From Rhizobium sp. BK418 (GTDB lineage: Bacteria; Pseudomonadota; Alphaproteobacteria; Rhizobiales; Rhizobiaceae), in contig NZ_SLZK01000006.1 in the NCBI RefSeq assembly GCF_004341105.1, positions 372,001 through 436,000 of the forward strand: 64,000 bases of DNA, read 5' to 3'. Shown piece by piece: positions 62,113 to 64,000 of the stretch. Under the pieces are notes generated by a model, which was not told where the DNA came from, did not search any database, and was given only the letters and a program-made list of their open reading frames with translations. The first letter of the stretch is position 1. Every line of letters begins with the position of its first letter. The position numbers were made by a program, and so were the translations under genes.

Positions 62113-62328
62113 TCAGCCGAAGCAGGGCATCGCCGGCAGATTGGCGCGGCTGGCAAAGGACCCGATCATCTCGCTCGCCGTGGAGGGACGCGGCTCGCGT
62201 TTATGGGCGGCCGTCTCAAGGAGTTGCTTGAAATCGTCAAGTTTCACGCCATCGGCGCGCAGCACCATGGCAATCAGCGGATCGCGAAGGGCTTCGGAAA
62301 TGGTCAAATCTTCTCTGGTTTTTCTCAT
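62113..62328 (-). CDS. Small conserved-looking hypothetical protein, 71 residues
   Basis: Function unknown. The ATG at 62328 has AGGAGG eight bases upstream, a strong initiation signal. The product starts RKTREDLTISEALRDPLIAM and continues VLRADGVKLDDFKQLLETAA, an all-helical, slightly acidic core, ending in an irregular Pro/Ser tail. I recall such short LRDPLIAMVLRADG proteins in rhizobial genomes, without assigned function. It is divergent from the TetR gene across 130 bases holding repeated operator-like sites, so it may be a TetR target. Confidence 0.7.
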   Translation of the reverse strand: MRKTREDLTISEALRDPLIAMVLRADGVKLDDFKQLLETAAHKREPRPSTASEMIGSFASRANLPAMPCFG

Positions 62329-62412
62329 GGTACTGTCCTCCTTTCGTGGGCGGTCGCCCGTGTTCCACTCCTCGTGCCAAGTGCTCCTAGCATTGACTTC
62401 GGCGAAGAGTGG

Positions 62413-62452
62413 TGTTACCGGTAAGTAACAATACATTTGTTACCGATCGGTC
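62413..62452. promoter_or_regulatory. Candidate TetR operator cluster
   Basis: TGTTACCG occurs at 62413-62420 and again at 62438-62445. The first begins TGTTAC-CGGTAA-GTAACA, containing the palindrome TTACCGGTAA; the second continues as ACCGATCGGT, a perfect 10-bp palindrome. The cluster lies immediately before the TetR ATG and within the divergent gap. Confidence 0.6.
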
Positions 62453-62458
62453 ACATCG

Positions 62459-63082
62459 ATGTCAAGGACTTGGTCCGCGAAAAAATCAGAAACATTGACT
62501 GAAATCTCCGCAGCCGCTTCAGATGATCGAATCCCCCCGCGGGAGCGTATTGTCTCGACGGCTTCGGAGCTCTTCCGCGAGCGCGGCATTCGCGGCATCG
62601 GCGTCGATGCCATCGCGGATGCAGCTGCTACCAACAAGATGACGCTCTACCGTCATTTTGGCTCCAAGGATGAGCTCGTGTGCGAAACTTTGCGCCGAGC
62701 CTCCGAAAAGGCTGAGAAAATCTGGCGCGACCTCGAACTCGCCCATCCTGGCGATGCGCGCGGCCAGCTTCTTGCCTGGGTGGAAAACCGGGCGCACTGT
62801 CTGGCCGGCGAGCCCGCAGGTTGCGATCTCGCCAATGCCGCCATCGAACTGAAAGGCGAAGGCCATCCGGCGCACGAACTGATCGAGCGCCATAAGACCA
62901 TGCAGCGCAACCGGCTCGCGGCTCTTTGCGTGGCCGCCGGTGCGCGTGAGCCCGAACTTCTTGCCGACACGCTGACGCTGCTGCTCGAAGGCGCACGTGT
63001 CACCCGCCAGGCCATGGCGGATGGGGGCTGTTCCTGCCATTTCGAGAAAGCCTGCAGCGTGGCGATTTCGGCCTTTGGCTAA
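62459..63082 (+). CDS. TetR-family transcriptional regulator
   Basis: A 207-residue repressor-type protein. The N-terminal helix-turn-helix is IVSTASELFRERGIRGIGVD and AIADAAATNKMTLYRHFGSK, followed by DELVCETLRRASEK. The C-terminal part holds CDLANAAIELKGEGHPAHEL and a late Cys-x-Cys (GGCSCHF). The start at 62459 sits next to the operator cluster with only a weak binding site; an internal start further on is possible. Likely targets are itself and the divergent 71-residue protein gene. Confidence 0.88.
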   Translation: MSRTWSAKKSETLTEISAAASDDRIPPRERIVSTASELFRERGIRGIGVDAIADAAATNKMTLYRHFGSKDELVCETLRRASEKAEKIWRDLELAHPGDARGQLLAWVENRAHCLAGEPAGCDLANAAIELKGEGHPAHELIERHKTMQRNRLAALCVAAGAREPELLADTLTLLLEGARVTRQAMADGGCSCHFEKACSVAISAFG

Positions 63083-63151
63083 CTTCGCCTAGTAGGGAAC
63101 CTTCGCGTTGCGTGGCCGTTTCTGCTGATCTGGAGCGATCTGGAGGCAGAG

Positions 63152-63337
63152 ATGAATTACGCTTATCTCCGGCGCCTATATGCCAGACGTGCAGAGCTTG
63201 AAGCGAAGCTCGAACTTCATGACGCACGTTACTGCTTTGGCGAAGAGGAAGTGGACGACGGCACGAAAACAGACTTGAATCAGCGCATCGAGGAAATCTC
63301 CAAAGAGATTGCGGCGCTGGAGCGTTCACCCGGCTAG
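63152..63337 (+). CDS. Small coiled-coil-like hypothetical protein, 61 residues
   Basis: No family recognised. GGAGG stands five bases before the ATG (GGAGGCAGAG), supporting translation. The product is highly charged and helical (MNYAYLRRLYARRAELEAKL, then LNQRIEEISKEIAALERSPG), with heptad-like Leu/Ile spacing, so a short coiled coil is likely. Its stop overlaps the stop of the convergent DUF1810 gene by four bases. Confidence 0.6.
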   Translation: MNYAYLRRLYARRAELEAKLELHDARYCFGEEEVDDGTKTDLNQRIEEISKEIAALERSPG

Positions 63338-63774
63338 TTGTTGCCGGCGCTTAAAATCGAAATTGTCCGTTCGTCGAATTTTCCATGGTAGAAATGATCG
63401 ATCACCTTGTGAAAAGGCGAGCCGTGGTCGCTGACCGCGGCAAACAGCGTCATCGATGAACGCAGCTTCAGATCATCAGGGGAGCCCATGATATCGTGAG
63501 CGCTGCGGTCAATGACCGAGAGGATTGCCTCGACGCAGCGCAAGAGGCGGCTGCCGAGGATCGGGTCGGAGAGATAGGCCGAAGCTTCCTCTGCGGAGCG
63601 GATCGCGTACTTCTCTGCCATAGAGGACGTCCCGAGGCCGGCAATTTGGGGGAAGACGAACCACATCCAGTGTGACCGCTTGCGGCCGGCTTTCAGCTCT
63701 GAAAGAGCCTGTTCGTATATGCCGTTCTGCGCTTCGATGAAGCGATGGAGGTCGTAATCTACGTCACCGGCCAT
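63334..63774 (-). CDS. DUF1810-family protein
   Basis: A 146-residue cytoplasmic protein of the DUF1810 (calpastatin-like) family. Hallmarks are DLHRFIEAQNGIYEQALSEL, the HWMWFVFPQIAGLG motif and VSDHGSPFHKVIDHFYHGK. Length is normal. Members often occur as single genes and have been linked to NAD- or ADP-ribose-related chemistry through genomic association, but no activity can be read from the sequence. The ATG at 63774 has GAAAGAGCC upstream. Confidence 0.88.
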   Translation of the reverse strand: MAGDVDYDLHRFIEAQNGIYEQALSELKAGRKRSHWMWFVFPQIAGLGTSSMAEKYAIRSAEEASAYLSDPILGSRLLRCVEAILSVIDRSAHDIMGSPDDLKLRSSMTLFAAVSDHGSPFHKVIDHFYHGKFDERTISILSAGNN

Positions 63775-64000
63775 GGCTCTTTCCCTTTTTTATGCTTCGA
63801 ATGCACGTCAGACGAAAGATTCCATGCCCGGCGAAAATCGCTGGCTCTTAGCAGACCTTGTCTGCGTAGGGGCTCGTTTCACGGCAATGGCCGTACCGCT
63901 GATGATGCGGCACCAGGCTATCACCCGGAGATGCTGGCTCTTCTATGGCCGAGGTTGTCATCGGATCGGTCGCTGATGTCTGGGCCGACGGTGCTGTGAA
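63775..64000. other. Right edge of the window, no supported gene
   Basis: The plus-strand frames here (from 63745 and 63773) lack binding sites and family features. A frame starting ATG at 63945 (reads MAEVVIGSVADVWADGAV to the edge) stays open and could be the start of the next gene, but it is too short to judge. Confidence 0.35.

Noticed and set aside
61668..62231. 187-codon plus-strand frame in the gap before the TetR region
   Set aside because: Arg/Ser-rich composition, no binding site, reads through two hairpins and overlaps the better supported 71-residue gene.

Overview
The window looks like a chromosomal or chromid segment of a Rhizobium-group alphaproteobacterium. The reasons are the high-GC codon usage, an alphaproteobacterial porin, a DUF2218-type siderophore reductase, and above all a rhamnose locus in the arrangement described for Rhizobium leguminosarum (rhaRSTPQUK divergent from rhaDI). 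No rRNA, tRNA, CRISPR array, prophage or insertion sequence was recognised. Almost every base lies in or next to a metabolic, transport or regulatory gene.

Layout. 1-2.9 kb: end of a sugar-type ABC ATPase, peptidase T and a SleB-type wall hydrolase. 3.0-6.9 kb: sulfate uptake operon sbp-cysT-cysW-cysA, closed by a strong terminator. 7.2-8.3 kb: porin. 8.3-17.1 kb: one long minus-strand potassium operon, reading small ORF - kdpF - kdpA - small ORF - kdpB - kdpC - kdpD - kdpE - ptsN, with a candidate KdpE box about 170 bases upstream. 17.3-23.5 kb: CopC-like protein, small unknown protein, polyol dehydrogenase, DedA protein, FAD oxidoreductase with a DUF4126 protein, glutaryl-CoA dehydrogenase and a cupin. 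23.5-31.9 kb: LysR regulator divergent from a branched-chain-type ABC importer, followed by a GMC oxidoreductase and a hydroxyisobutyrate-type dehydrogenase. 31.9-39.9 kb: iron-siderophore unit (AraC regulator, TonB receptor, FhuC/D/B-like importer, siderophore-interacting reductase). 40.0-51.7 kb: complete rhamnose uptake and catabolism locus. 51.7-54.9 kb: carboxymuconolactone-decarboxylase-family protein, RibD-like reductase, HAD phosphatase and an ECF sigma factor with a SnoaL-like tail. 55.1-60.5 kb: a 1597-residue autotransporter followed by an IalB-family protein. 60.8-64.0 kb: IclR and TetR regulators and small conserved proteins.

How the parts work together. Rhamnose would enter through RhaSTPQ, be anomerised by RhaU, isomerised by RhaI, phosphorylated by RhaK, and cleaved and oxidised by the two-domain RhaD, under the DeoR-type repressor RhaR. 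The potassium operon carries pump, sensor, response regulator and an EIIA-Ntr protein in one transcript, which puts the PTS-Ntr link to K+ sensing inside the operon. The ECF sigma factor is preceded by an exact TGTCACA-N16-CGTC motif, and the nearby decarboxylase-family gene by a one-mismatch copy. This marks a compact ECF41-type regulon.

The most novel material is small: two membrane ORFs inside the kdp operon, 27 and 51 codons long, each with its own ribosome binding site; the two sigma-factor promoter matches; a terminator-like stem-loop between rhaS and rhaT; duplicated operator motifs before the TetR gene; and a repeated module in the autotransporter passenger. All functional assignments come from reading the translated sequence and motifs; no database search was run.
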